Source: Bacteroidota bacterium
Lineage (GTDB): Bacteria > Bacteroidota > Bacteroidia > Bacteroidales > JAADJA01
Reading direction: 5' to 3'
Assembly: GCA_020444515.1 (NCBI GenBank)
Contig: JAHLKX010000008.1
Span: 62,001-126,000 of the forward strand
Length of the DNA: 64,000 nt
The notes beneath the pieces were generated by a model, which did not search any database, had not been told where the DNA came from, and saw nothing but the letters and a program-made list of their open reading frames with translations. How positions within the stretch are numbered: the stretch's first letter is position 1; every line of letters starts with the position of its first letter. Positions 38,559-46,132 of this stretch are shown here, in pieces. A program made the position numbers and the translations under genes.

Positions 38559-39437
38559 TTAATTTCTGATGTCGAGACCCCACATCAATTTATCCCGAAT
38601 GGTTTTAAAATAGCTTTCTTCTGCAAGCCTGACAAGATTGATCTTAAAATCTTCACGATTGATCACGAGTTCCATGGAAGAATCCACCAGTACGGACCGG
38701 GAATCGAGATTGACATAAAATTCTTTGACTCTCCCCACAACTTTTATCCTGATTTGAGAACTGTCAGGGATAACGATAGGCCTCACGGTTAAATTGTGCG
38801 TGGCAATGGGCGTGATCACAAAATTCTGTGAACCCGGTAATATGATTGGTCCACCGTTGCTCAGCGAATAAGCTGTTGATCCGGTGGGCGTGCTCACGAT
38901 CAGTCCGTCGGCCCAATAAGAATTCAAAAACTCGTCATCCACAAAAGCCTGTATTTTCAGCATCGATTGCGGTGATTTCCGGTAGACGCTCAACTCGTTC
39001 ATGGCATAATTCATCTCGCCGAAAAGATGTTCACTGGTTTCCAATCGAAGCAAGGTCCTTTTATCCAATACAAATTTTTTGTCAAGCATTGCATGGATAG
39101 CCGGGATGATCCGATCGCGGGCAATGGAGGACAAAAAGCCCATGCGCCCGAGGTTGATCCCTAAAATAGGAATACCTGATTCACGCACCAATGAAATGGT
39201 ATCGAGCAAAGTGCCGTCTCCTCCAATGGAAAACAAGAAGTCAACTTTTCCTTCCAATTCATCATGGGTTTTAAAAAACTTCACACCATCCGGAACAAAA
39301 ATCTGTTGCTTTATCTTTTCGAAAAAGGGTTCATAAAACATGATCCCACAATTTTTAGAATGCAATTCATGGATGATGGTTTGAATGTACTGAATACTTT
39401 CTTCGGGAATAGTTTTACTGAAGATTGCTATGTTCAT
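38559..39437 (-). CDS. nadK: NAD kinase
   Basis: The enzyme phosphorylates NAD+ to NADP+. The 292-residue protein contains the GGDGTLLDTISLV motif (about 70) for phosphate binding, ILGINLGRMGFLSS, and the NE/D and substrate motifs YAMNELSVYR and IVSTPTGSTAYSLSNGGPI. The ATG at 39437 (MNIAIFSK) is preferred over a GTG four codons upstream. The gene precedes porG by 90 bases and the same order is common in Bacteroidota. Confidence 0.96.
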   Translation of the reverse strand: MNIAIFSKTIPEESIQYIQTIIHELHSKNCGIMFYEPFFEKIKQQIFVPDGVKFFKTHDELEGKVDFLFSIGGDGTLLDTISLVRESGIPILGINLGRMGFLSSIARDRIIPAIHAMLDKKFVLDKRTLLRLETSEHLFGEMNYAMNELSVYRKSPQSMLKIQAFVDDEFLNSYWADGLIVSTPTGSTAYSLSNGGPIILPGSQNFVITPIATHNLTVRPIVIPDSSQIRIKVVGRVKEFYVNLDSRSVLVDSSMELVINREDFKINLVRLAEESYFKTIRDKLMWGLDIRN

Positions 39438-39547
39438 GGGATTTTGCACTAAACTAACTACCAGTCTTAATTGTGCAAGATTACAAAATAAACCTGAAAA
39501 TCAGATGCTTTTAACAAATATTATGAGAGTAATTGGGGCAAATAAAA

Positions 39548-40987
39548 TCAAATCGACGGCATAAAACTGATAAAGAAACCCGACTCACCCATTTTATTAA
39601 AGGAATACTCGAGGCGGAGTACAAAATCGTAATAGGTTACAAAGTCGAGCCCGATGCCGTAACCGGTGAGTATTTCGTTGGAAAGCGGATTGGTGCTGAT
39701 GTTCCGGTTATCAAAAACATAACCGAGGTCAGCATACAGGTTGAGGTAAAAAGCATAAAACAATTTATTGAACTTATCGGTGGGGATAAAGGGAAAGGTC
39801 ATCTCCCGCATTTTCACCAACTCAAATTTGAGGTTGTTTTTGAGCAGGGCAAAGTGTTGCCCGTCGATCACGTAATACTCGTATCCCCTCACATAATCAC
39901 GGCCATAGCCCAGACCCTGCATGTAATAATAAGGTTGATCCCAGAAAGGCGATACTTTGCCCGAAAGCCCTGAAGCCCAGTAAAAGCGACCTTTTAAATG
40001 TTCATACTTGCGAATATTGGGTTTAATCTGGAGTACATTGACACCGGCATCAAAAAAGCCCAGCCCCTTCTTTTCAATATCCACATCGAAATAATAACCA
40101 TTCAGGGGGTATTGTTTATAATCCCGGAAGTCGGTCCGGAAATGATAAAACAGGGTCATAAATTGATTGCGGGTTGCATTGCCAAAAGCGAAATCAGGGT
40201 TCAGTATGATGACCGAATCGGCAACCCTTAAATCGGTATAACCCACCATTCCCCGATGAAAATTATGAATACTTTTTCGGTAATAAACCTCTGAGAATCC
40301 AAAATAGGTTTTTTGCGGGTAATAGTCTTCGTTTTTGAAATAAACCTCTTTATTGTCTTCTGAATTATAGGCGATCTCATGGTTTTGCGAAAAGCCACCT
40401 GCAAAACCAATTCCCAGGGTTTGTTTTTTATTGATATAGGGGATCTGGTAACTCACATTGTAATTTTCATCGTATCCAAAACGGGTATAGACCACCACCT
40501 TTTCTCGGCGACCCCGGAAATTGTTCCAGGTGAGGAACATCCCGTAATTGAGGCGGTTCCAGTCTTTCTTTTTCAGCCATTCATTGAAGTTCCGGTCGGC
40601 AAATTCCAGGATGGGTACCGGCCAAATGTACCATCGTTCGATGAACGTAAAAGTAACCTCTGCCTTAATGATGGCTTCACCGGAAATGATTTTTAGATCA
40701 GTCGTTACAAAATTAAACAAGGAAGTGTTCACCAGGTTTTTTCGGCTTTGTTCGGTTTTCGACCTCAACTCAGTCATTGTCAGGGTATCCCCTTCCCTAA
40801 AAAGAATTTCTCGGTAAATGATCCGTTCTCGTGTAATCTTGTTTCCTGAAAGTCCGATGTTTTGGATCACAACCACACTATCCATATCCACAGATGGTTG
40901 TTTTTCCTGACCCATTACATCAGTTTGAAAACCAGTAAAATATAGAAAAATTAAAAAGATGTAAAGTATTTGCAATTTTCGGCTCAT
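39548..40987 (-). CDS. Outer-membrane barrel with a single POTRA domain (BamA/TamA superfamily)
   Basis: The 479-residue protein has a signal peptide (about 1-26), one POTRA domain (about 38-115: NIGLSGNKITRERIIYREILFREGD, split as ISGNKITRERI-like repeats) and a surface-antigen-type barrel of about 340 residues. The loop-6 motif is present as YVRGYEYY (about 385). It ends GFFISFMPSI. With only one POTRA it is much smaller than BamA; it could be a Bacteroidota-specific transporter or assembly factor for a partner protein. It follows the CBS gene by 3 bases and precedes nadK, which puts it in the envelope-biogenesis block. Its substrate is unknown. Confidence 0.8.
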   Translation of the reverse strand: MSRKLQILYIFLIFLYFTGFQTDVMGQEKQPSVDMDSVVVIQNIGLSGNKITRERIIYREILFREGDTLTMTELRSKTEQSRKNLVNTSLFNFVTTDLKIISGEAIIKAEVTFTFIERWYIWPVPILEFADRNFNEWLKKKDWNRLNYGMFLTWNNFRGRREKVVVYTRFGYDENYNVSYQIPYINKKQTLGIGFAGGFSQNHEIAYNSEDNKEVYFKNEDYYPQKTYFGFSEVYYRKSIHNFHRGMVGYTDLRVADSVIILNPDFAFGNATRNQFMTLFYHFRTDFRDYKQYPLNGYYFDVDIEKKGLGFFDAGVNVLQIKPNIRKYEHLKGRFYWASGLSGKVSPFWDQPYYYMQGLGYGRDYVRGYEYYVIDGQHFALLKNNLKFELVKMREMTFPFIPTDKFNKLFYAFYLNLYADLGYVFDNRNISTNPLSNEILTGYGIGLDFVTYYDFVLRLEYSFNKMGESGFFISFMPSI

Positions 40988-40990
40988 ATA

Positions 40991-41656
40991 TTATATGCTC
41001 AGGTACTTCATCAATGAATCATACCTATCTCGCAGGTCGTCATACATTTTTTCATCCTCCGTATACGTCGCCTTTATAATATAGTTATACCGATTAAAAG
41101 TCTGGATCAGAGCCTGTATTTCAATCGTATTCAATTTGAGCGTAATGTCCATCTTGGTGGAATCTTTACTGGTCGACACAAACAAATTGAGCACTTTGGT
41201 ATCTTGTGATTCAACAATGCGGGCTATTTCCGAAAGCACATAATCGTTGTGATTGACTTCTAGCACAATGATCGCACCCGGATTGTTCACAGCAAGAATC
41301 TCACCCAGTCTTTCTACCATATCACTTTGCTGGATAAATCCCAGGTATTTTTCTTTTTCATCCAACACAGGCAACATGGTCAGTTTGGAAGCGGCCATGA
41401 TTCGAATCACATCAAAGATATGATGGTAGTCGTAAACAAACTCCCTGTTGAATGTAAACTTCTGCTTTTTCAAGGGCAGGTCCGGATCATCCATGGTATA
41501 CACATCCGATTCAGTAACCGACCCTTTGAGATTGGTTCCATCTACAACAGGCATATCCGATAATCGATTCTCATCGAGGTGATACAGAATATCTGTTCCC
41601 GTTTCATTAAAACGGATGGGCTCTATGGTTGTCGTTATAAAATGTTTTGCAATCAT
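40991..41656 (-). CDS. CBS-domain protein
   Basis: The 221-residue cytoplasmic protein has two CBS motifs (about 5-55, LSDMPVVDGTNLKGSVTESDVY; about 75-130, LTMLPVLDEKEKYLGFIQQSDM) and a C-terminal part (about 135-205) with an ACT-like alternation (GAIIVLEVNHNDYVLSEIARIVES). CBS pairs usually sense adenosine nucleotides. It is followed 3 bases later by the one-POTRA barrel gene, an arrangement commonly found next to nadK in this phylum. The regulated process is not known. Confidence 0.82.
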   Translation of the reverse strand: MIAKHFITTTIEPIRFNETGTDILYHLDENRLSDMPVVDGTNLKGSVTESDVYTMDDPDLPLKKQKFTFNREFVYDYHHIFDVIRIMAASKLTMLPVLDEKEKYLGFIQQSDMVERLGEILAVNNPGAIIVLEVNHNDYVLSEIARIVESQDTKVLNLFVSTSKDSTKMDITLKLNTIEIQALIQTFNRYNYIIKATYTEDEKMYDDLRDRYDSLMKYLSI

Positions 41657-41708
41657 CTGATCTTTGCTTTCTGGATAAATTATTTTTCATTAAACGGTAA
41701 AAAAACAA

Positions 41709-42650
41709 TTAAAGTCTAAAATCCTTTTCTGTTTTTTCCCAGTAATTATCAGTTAGTATGGTTAAATAGTTTTCATAGCGGCTCAAACTGATCTCCCCTT
41801 TTTCAAGAGCCTCCAGCACCGCACAGCCCGGTTCATGCACGTGCGTACAATTGTTGAATCGGCAATCATGCATATATTTTCGCATCTCCGGAAACCGCTC
41901 GGCGATCTCCTTACGTGAAAAATCAGTCAGCCCGAATTCTTTGATACCCGGCGTATCAATGATAAATCCACCAAACGACAGCGGAAACATCTCGGCGAAA
42001 GTGGTGGTATGAATGCCCTTTTGATGATAGGCTGAAATCGCTTTGGTTTTAAGATCCAAAGCAGGCTCAATGGCATTGATCATAGCCGATTTCCCAACTC
42101 CTGAGTGACCGGTTATCAGTGACTTTTTATTTTTTAAAGTGGCTTTAACCTCATCCAGGTGATCACCACGAACGGCAGATACCGATATCACCTTATATTC
42201 CGCATCACGATAGACCGATTCGAGTTGTTCCAACTTTTTCATTTGTTGATCATTGTACAGATCAATCTTATTAAAAATGATCACACCGGGGATATGATAG
42301 GCTTCAGCCGTAACCAGTATTCGATCGATGAAGCCAGTACTGGTGCGGGGCTGGGCAAGGGTAGCCAATACACAAACCTGATCAACATTGGCCGCAATGA
42401 TATGAGATACCTTGGAAAGCTTGGTAGCTTTGCGGATGATATAATTCTCACGGGGATGAATGGTCCTGATCAATCCGGTTTTTTCTTCATCCATTAATTC
42501 AAAGTCAACCACATCCCCTACCGCCACCGGGTTGGTCGATTTAATTCCACGGATCCTGAAATTGCCTTTTAATTTGCAATTGTAAACTTCGCCGTCGTCC
42601 GTTCGGACATATAGCCAGCTTCCCGTTGATTTTATGACAATTCCCTGCAT
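41709..42650 (-). CDS. rsgA: Ribosome small-subunit-dependent GTPase A
   Basis: This circularly permuted GTPase takes part in late 30S assembly. The 313-residue protein starts at the ATG at 42650 (MQGIVIKSTGSWLYV), where the OB-fold begins; a longer in-frame reading would run 50 bases into the upstream gene. GTPase motifs occur in the permuted order: G4 IIFNKIDLY, then G1 GHSGVGKSAMIN, then G3 DTPGIKEFGL. A zinc site follows (HDCRFNNCTHVHEPGC). Length is normal for RsgA/YjeQ. Confidence 0.95.
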   Translation of the reverse strand: MQGIVIKSTGSWLYVRTDDGEVYNCKLKGNFRIRGIKSTNPVAVGDVVDFELMDEEKTGLIRTIHPRENYIIRKATKLSKVSHIIAANVDQVCVLATLAQPRTSTGFIDRILVTAEAYHIPGVIIFNKIDLYNDQQMKKLEQLESVYRDAEYKVISVSAVRGDHLDEVKATLKNKKSLITGHSGVGKSAMINAIEPALDLKTKAISAYHQKGIHTTTFAEMFPLSFGGFIIDTPGIKEFGLTDFSRKEIAERFPEMRKYMHDCRFNNCTHVHEPGCAVLEALEKGEISLSRYENYLTILTDNYWEKTEKDFRL

Positions 42651-42666
42651 GATCCCGTGTTCCGTT

Positions 42667-42939
42667 TCAGGAAAAACGATAGTGTTTACGAATGGGTTTT
42701 TTAACATCCCAAACACAAGTTAACCCTTGTTTAAAAGTTACAAAATCACCGGGTTTGATGGATACGCTTCCGGCCGGTGTTTCAACAACCACCTCTCCCT
42801 CCAGGATCAAACATTCTTCATCGCTATCATAATGCCAGTCGAAACGCGAAATTTCCTTTTCCCATATCGGCCATGTATCAATTTCTTTTTGCCGGCGTTC
42901 TTCTGGACTCAGTTTTTGAATAAGGATAGATTGCTCCAT
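42667..42939 (-). CDS. Small cupin protein (Cupin_3/DUF861-like)
   Basis: The 90-residue protein is a single cupin barrel. Visible motifs are WEKEISRFDWHYDSDEECLILEGEV in pieces (metal-site His and Glu around WHYDSDEECLILEGEVVV) and a second strand pair ISIKPGD-like (VSIKPGDFVTFKQGLTCVWDV). This is the DUF861 subgroup that includes EutQ-like and ureidoglycine-related proteins; the substrate cannot be inferred. The ATG at 42939 (MEQSILIQKLS) is preferred to a longer reading. It lies 16 bases before rsgA and is divergent from the Nudix gene. Confidence 0.8.
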   Translation of the reverse strand: MEQSILIQKLSPEERRQKEIDTWPIWEKEISRFDWHYDSDEECLILEGEVVVETPAGSVSIKPGDFVTFKQGLTCVWDVKKPIRKHYRFS

Positions 42940-43010
42940 ACCTGATTTTTGATTTCCGGTAAAATTACAAGTTTTCCTGGTACTGCTCATGAATAGATAT
43001 GGATATATAT

Positions 43011-43018
43011 TAATTTTG
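43011..43018 (+). promoter_or_regulatory. -7 element (TAATTTTG) of the Nudix gene
   Basis: A perfect TAnnTTTG lies 22 bases before the ATG at 43041. No TTG sits 17-23 bases upstream. Confidence 0.45.
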
Positions 43019-43040
43019 GAACCAAAACTGATAACATTAA

Positions 43041-43475
43041 ATGCGTCTTATGCCTGAAAAACTATCCTTTCAAGAATTTCGCAATATCTATGGAAAAGTA
43101 CCCCGCCTGTGTGTTGATCTATTCATGAGAGGGACAAATGGATTCCTGCTCAGTTTGCGGGACATTGAACCCGGAAAAGGATTATGGCACATGCCTGGCG
43201 GCACCGTACTCATGGGCGAAAATATCCGGGATGCACTGGCGAGGATCGCCTCCGAAGAAACCAACCTCAAGATCAAAATAGTAGATAGGATGGGGGTTAT
43301 GGAATTCAACAAAAAGGAAAATCCATTTTATCATACCGTAAGTTTGGTTTACGAAGTGGAAATCATCAGTGGTAATTTAAAAGGGAGTGAACAAGGCAAG
43401 CAATTAAAATTCTTTAATGAAATTCCGGAAAAGATGATCCCCGAACAAAAGGAGTTTCTTAAGCATTTTTTATAG
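43041..43475 (+). CDS. Nudix-fold protein with a degenerate Nudix box
   Basis: The 144-residue protein has the Nudix fold. The box runs from Gly54 to Glu73: GTVLMGE, then R68, A70 and EE at 72-73. The standard pattern needs Glu directly after the Arg; here Ile69 stands in that place, while the two later glutamates that bind metal are kept. Flanking strands (GLWHMPGG, YHTVSLVYEVEI) are normal. It may be a hydrolase with altered metal binding or a binding protein; GDP-mannose hydrolase-like enzymes show related changes. It is the only + strand gene between rsgA and engB and is convergent with engB. Confidence 0.8.
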   Translation: MRLMPEKLSFQEFRNIYGKVPRLCVDLFMRGTNGFLLSLRDIEPGKGLWHMPGGTVLMGENIRDALARIASEETNLKIKIVDRMGVMEFNKKENPFYHTVSLVYEVEIISGNLKGSEQGKQLKFFNEIPEKMIPEQKEFLKHFL

Positions 43476-43484
43476 AACCCGGTT

Positions 43485-44081
43485 TTAATCTTCTTCCATC
43501 AAATGCTCAATGAGTGAAAATACCTCCTCCCGTCCCCGTTTGCTGGTTGCCGAGGTAATAACCGACAGGGGTGGTTCCTCCCAAAATTCCAAAAGTTTTT
43601 CACGATAAATTTTTAGATTGTGTTGCAATTTCGCTTTGGTAGGTTTATCGGCTTTGGTAAACAACAATACAAACGGTAAGCCCCGCTCACCAAACCAGGA
43701 TATAAAATCCAGGTCAATGGTCATGGGTTCATGCCGCGCATCAATTAAAATGAATGTGTTCACCAGGTTCTGACGATTTTCCAGGTAACGGTAGATCATT
43801 TTCTCCCAGGCTTCCCTGTTTTTTTTAGAGGTCTTTGCAAAGCCATATCCCGGCAAATCTACCAGGTACCAGGCCTCATTGATCAGAAAATGATTGATCA
43901 ACCGCGTTTTACCCGGAGTCCCGGAAGTCTTGGCCAGGTTCTTCCGCCCGGTGAGCATATTGATCAGTGAAGATTTGCCAACATTGGATCGTCCGATAAA
44001 TGCAAACTCCGGAAATTTCGGCTCGGGACATAAATCAAAAGAAGGACTGCTTTTTATAAATTTAGCCTCGTGGATGATCAT
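43485..44081 (-). CDS. engB: Ribosome biogenesis GTPase EngB (YihA/YsxC)
   Basis: This GTPase is needed for 50S subunit assembly. The 198-residue protein shows G1 GRSNVGKSSLIN, G2 TPGKTR, G3 DLPGYGFAKTS and G4 TKADKPTK, and EngB-typical YLENRQNLVNTFILIDARH. It begins 3 bases after the GNAT gene in the same direction. Length is normal. Confidence 0.95.
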   Translation of the reverse strand: MIIHEAKFIKSSPSFDLCPEPKFPEFAFIGRSNVGKSSLINMLTGRKNLAKTSGTPGKTRLINHFLINEAWYLVDLPGYGFAKTSKKNREAWEKMIYRYLENRQNLVNTFILIDARHEPMTIDLDFISWFGERGLPFVLLFTKADKPTKAKLQHNLKIYREKLLEFWEEPPLSVITSATSKRGREEVFSLIEHLMEED

Positions 44082-44084
44082 CTT

Positions 44085-45035
44085 TTAGCTTTCACTTTCA
44101 GGTTTGGATTCTTTTTTAAAGCTGGAAACATGCCTGTCTTTTTTATAATCATAAATATCGGCAATGGTGATCATAATAGCAGTTTCTTCCACATCGCCAA
44201 AAGAGGCATTGATTGAGGTTCCGAATATCCGCATGGAACCTGATAGGTTCATGTATGCGTTCACCAGGGGTGGGATCTGCTCACCCAATCGCCTCACCTT
44301 TTGCACTAAAATGCGGTAATCCTCATCATAATTGGCACCAGAAAAAATGCTTTGTAAAACCTTATCGCGGGTTTGGATCAGCAAGGGCTCACGCGGCATC
44401 ACCAGCTTTTCTGGATCCGGAAAATATTTGTGCATAAAATAAAGGATCATATCCCGAGCAAAAGAATCATAACTGGGATACATGGTAATTTTACCAAAGA
44501 AGTATTTAACTTCAGGCCTCAATATGGTAATGGCACCCAATCCGTCCCACAAATTATCAAGGGAGTACATTCCCTTGCGTAAATTCACAGTGGGTTGATA
44601 AATGGGTTGCACAAATGAGCGGCCCAATTCAAAGGTCAGGGGCCAGTATTTATCGATGTAGGTCTTGCTAAACTCAAACAACTTACTGGTGGGGGTCATG
44701 GGCTGACCGTCCTGATCATTTGCCACATCTTTCCCAAGGACGAAGCGGTAGCCACCTACAATTTCCTGATCTTCCGGATTCCATACGATGAGCTGTTTAA
44801 AAGGGATTTCTGCCGTATCATAATCGTCGATATCACAGCATTTTCCGGTACCGCCACTGGCATCGCGGAAGGTAAGCTCACGCAGCCTGCCCAGCTCACG
44901 CATCAGGTTGGGGGCCTGGTCATGGGTGAAAATATAGATCTGGTTGTGTCCATTGTTGGTATCACGGACAAACAACTCCTTGGTCAGTTCTTTCTTCAAC
45001 AGGGTCCTGTCGACCGGTGGAATGATGGTTTCCAT
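44085..45035 (-). CDS. glsB: GNAT-type N-acyltransferase, probably glycine-lipid synthase GlsB
   Basis: The 316-residue protein belongs to the GNAT/OlsB-like group often annotated as putative hemolysin. Visible features are LRELTFRDASGGTGK with conserved acidic residues, VGGYRFVLG (acyl-donor pocket strand), FELGRSFVQPIYQ and a region with DGLGAITILRP. In Bacteroides, GlsB makes N-acyl glycine and GlsA adds the second chain. Here the next gene upstream, 18 bases away, encodes the expected PlsC-like acyltransferase, which strengthens the match. The amino acid acceptor could still be ornithine or another amine. The tail (about 300-316) is Lys/Glu/Ser rich. Confidence 0.7.
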   Translation of the reverse strand: METIIPPVDRTLLKKELTKELFVRDTNNGHNQIYIFTHDQAPNLMRELGRLRELTFRDASGGTGKCCDIDDYDTAEIPFKQLIVWNPEDQEIVGGYRFVLGKDVANDQDGQPMTPTSKLFEFSKTYIDKYWPLTFELGRSFVQPIYQPTVNLRKGMYSLDNLWDGLGAITILRPEVKYFFGKITMYPSYDSFARDMILYFMHKYFPDPEKLVMPREPLLIQTRDKVLQSIFSGANYDEDYRILVQKVRRLGEQIPPLVNAYMNLSGSMRIFGTSINASFGDVEETAIMITIADIYDYKKDRHVSSFKKESKPESES

Positions 45036-45053
45036 ATTGTATTGAGGTTCGTT

Positions 45054-45920
45054 TTACAGTTCATATTCTTTATCTGGATCGAAGGGCTCGGTCAATCCTT
45101 CACCCATGGCATATACATACCGCTTGATCTGATTGGCCCATTCGGCAAAATTATAACGTTTATCAAAGGTTTGATAAGGTATGGGTTTGCCAAACAGGAT
45201 GTGGACCGTTTTATTTTTCTGTTTAAACATCTCATCGGGCAGGTAAAGCATTTCGATGTTGGCCTTGATATTTAAACGCTTGCGTAAATTGGCCAGGTTA
45301 TAAAAAAAGTTTGAATTGCGGCCATCCACATAGGTCGGAATGATATCGCGTTTATACTTTTTCGCTTTCGAAATAAAGGTGGTTTTCCATTCCAGGTCTT
45401 CAATGGTTCCTTTTTGCTTACGAGAAACCAGACCCGCCGGGAAATACAACATCAATTTATCGGATTCAAAAGTCTGATGAATGATCTGCAGGTTTTCGGT
45501 GTTGCTGCCATGTTTGTTGATGGGGATGAACAGGGGCTTCAGGCTGGGCAAAAACAACAACAGGTCATTCACCGGAAAAACAATGTCCTTTCGGATCTTA
45601 CCTACTTCATGCATGAGGGCAATACCGTCCAAACCGCCCAGGGGATGATTGGCCGCAATGATATAGCGACCGGTCTGAGGAATATTCTCTGTTCCGCTCA
45701 CCTCCAGATTTACACCGAATCCTTCAATGAGTTTTTCCACAAAATCCAGCCCTACCCTGTCCCGGTAATTATACAAAATACCATTGATCTCTTTTTCGTG
45801 GATGACCCTTCGCAGATAACTATAGATAAAACCCGGAATGAGTTTTGCCAAATTCGGACTTTTTTCTCTGAATATTTTTTCGAGGTTGATGGTCCGTTCC
45901 GTAATTTTTAAATCTTCCAT
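45054..45920 (-). CDS. glsA: PlsC-like O-acyltransferase, probably glycine-lipid synthase GlsA
   Basis: The 288-residue protein has the lysophospholipid-acyltransferase pattern: AANHPLGGLDG (His92 and Asp98), PVNDLLLFLPSLKPLF, and a FPAGLVSRKQKG motif that serves as the FPEG-like block. The spacing from His to Asp is five residues, one more than the classic HX4D, as is usual in this subgroup. The ATG at 45920 is used, because the -7 element at 45942-45949 overlaps an earlier in-frame TTG. It is paired with the GNAT gene, and together they could make aminolipids of the membrane. Confidence 0.75.
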   Translation of the reverse strand: MEDLKITERTINLEKIFREKSPNLAKLIPGFIYSYLRRVIHEKEINGILYNYRDRVGLDFVEKLIEGFGVNLEVSGTENIPQTGRYIIAANHPLGGLDGIALMHEVGKIRKDIVFPVNDLLLFLPSLKPLFIPINKHGSNTENLQIIHQTFESDKLMLYFPAGLVSRKQKGTIEDLEWKTTFISKAKKYKRDIIPTYVDGRNSNFFYNLANLRKRLNIKANIEMLYLPDEMFKQKNKTVHILFGKPIPYQTFDKRYNFAEWANQIKRYVYAMGEGLTEPFDPDKEYEL

Positions 45921-45941
45921 TTGAGTCGGCCTGTTCAAATG

Positions 45942-45949
45942 CAAAATTA
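45942..45949 (-). promoter_or_regulatory. -7 element (TAATTTTG) of the glsA-glsB-engB operon
   Basis: A perfect TAnnTTTG on the minus strand lies 21 bases before the glsA ATG at 45920. No clear -33 TTG was found. Confidence 0.45.
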
Positions 45950-45982
45950 CTGAATAATCGATTAATGTGAACAGATTTGAAT

Positions 45983-46123
45983 TCAGTCTGGTGTTTCCAA
46001 TAAAAACGGGGGATCAATTCCGGTTGCACACACAATCGCATCATTCACAGCAACAGGGGTATTTTGTGATTCTGCAATTAAAACAAGGATTGCGAAAACA
46101 ATAGACAGTAAAAGTGTTTTTAT
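45983..46123 (-). pseudogene. Decayed 5' fragment of a paralogue of the adjacent T9SS cargo gene
   Basis: A 46-codon reading on the minus strand starts with ATA where ATG is expected, then shows a signal-peptide-like stretch (KTLLLSIVFAILVLIAES) and QNTPVAVNDAIVCATGID, ending at TGA. The intact gene just upstream has QNAPIAVKDTIVFATGIE at the same place after its signal peptide, 13 of 18 residues identical. After that point similarity is lost. The fragment lies 9 bases after the stop of the intact gene. It therefore looks like the remains of a tandem duplicate that lost its start codon and nearly all of its body. Confidence 0.7.
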
Positions 46124-46132
46124 AGCTCAAGA

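Noticed and set aside
45820..46044. A 74-codon minus-strand frame overlapping glsA and the gap behind it
   Set aside because: It runs out of frame through the glsA start and through the pseudogene fragment; the better reading of the gap is the decayed T9SS paralogue.
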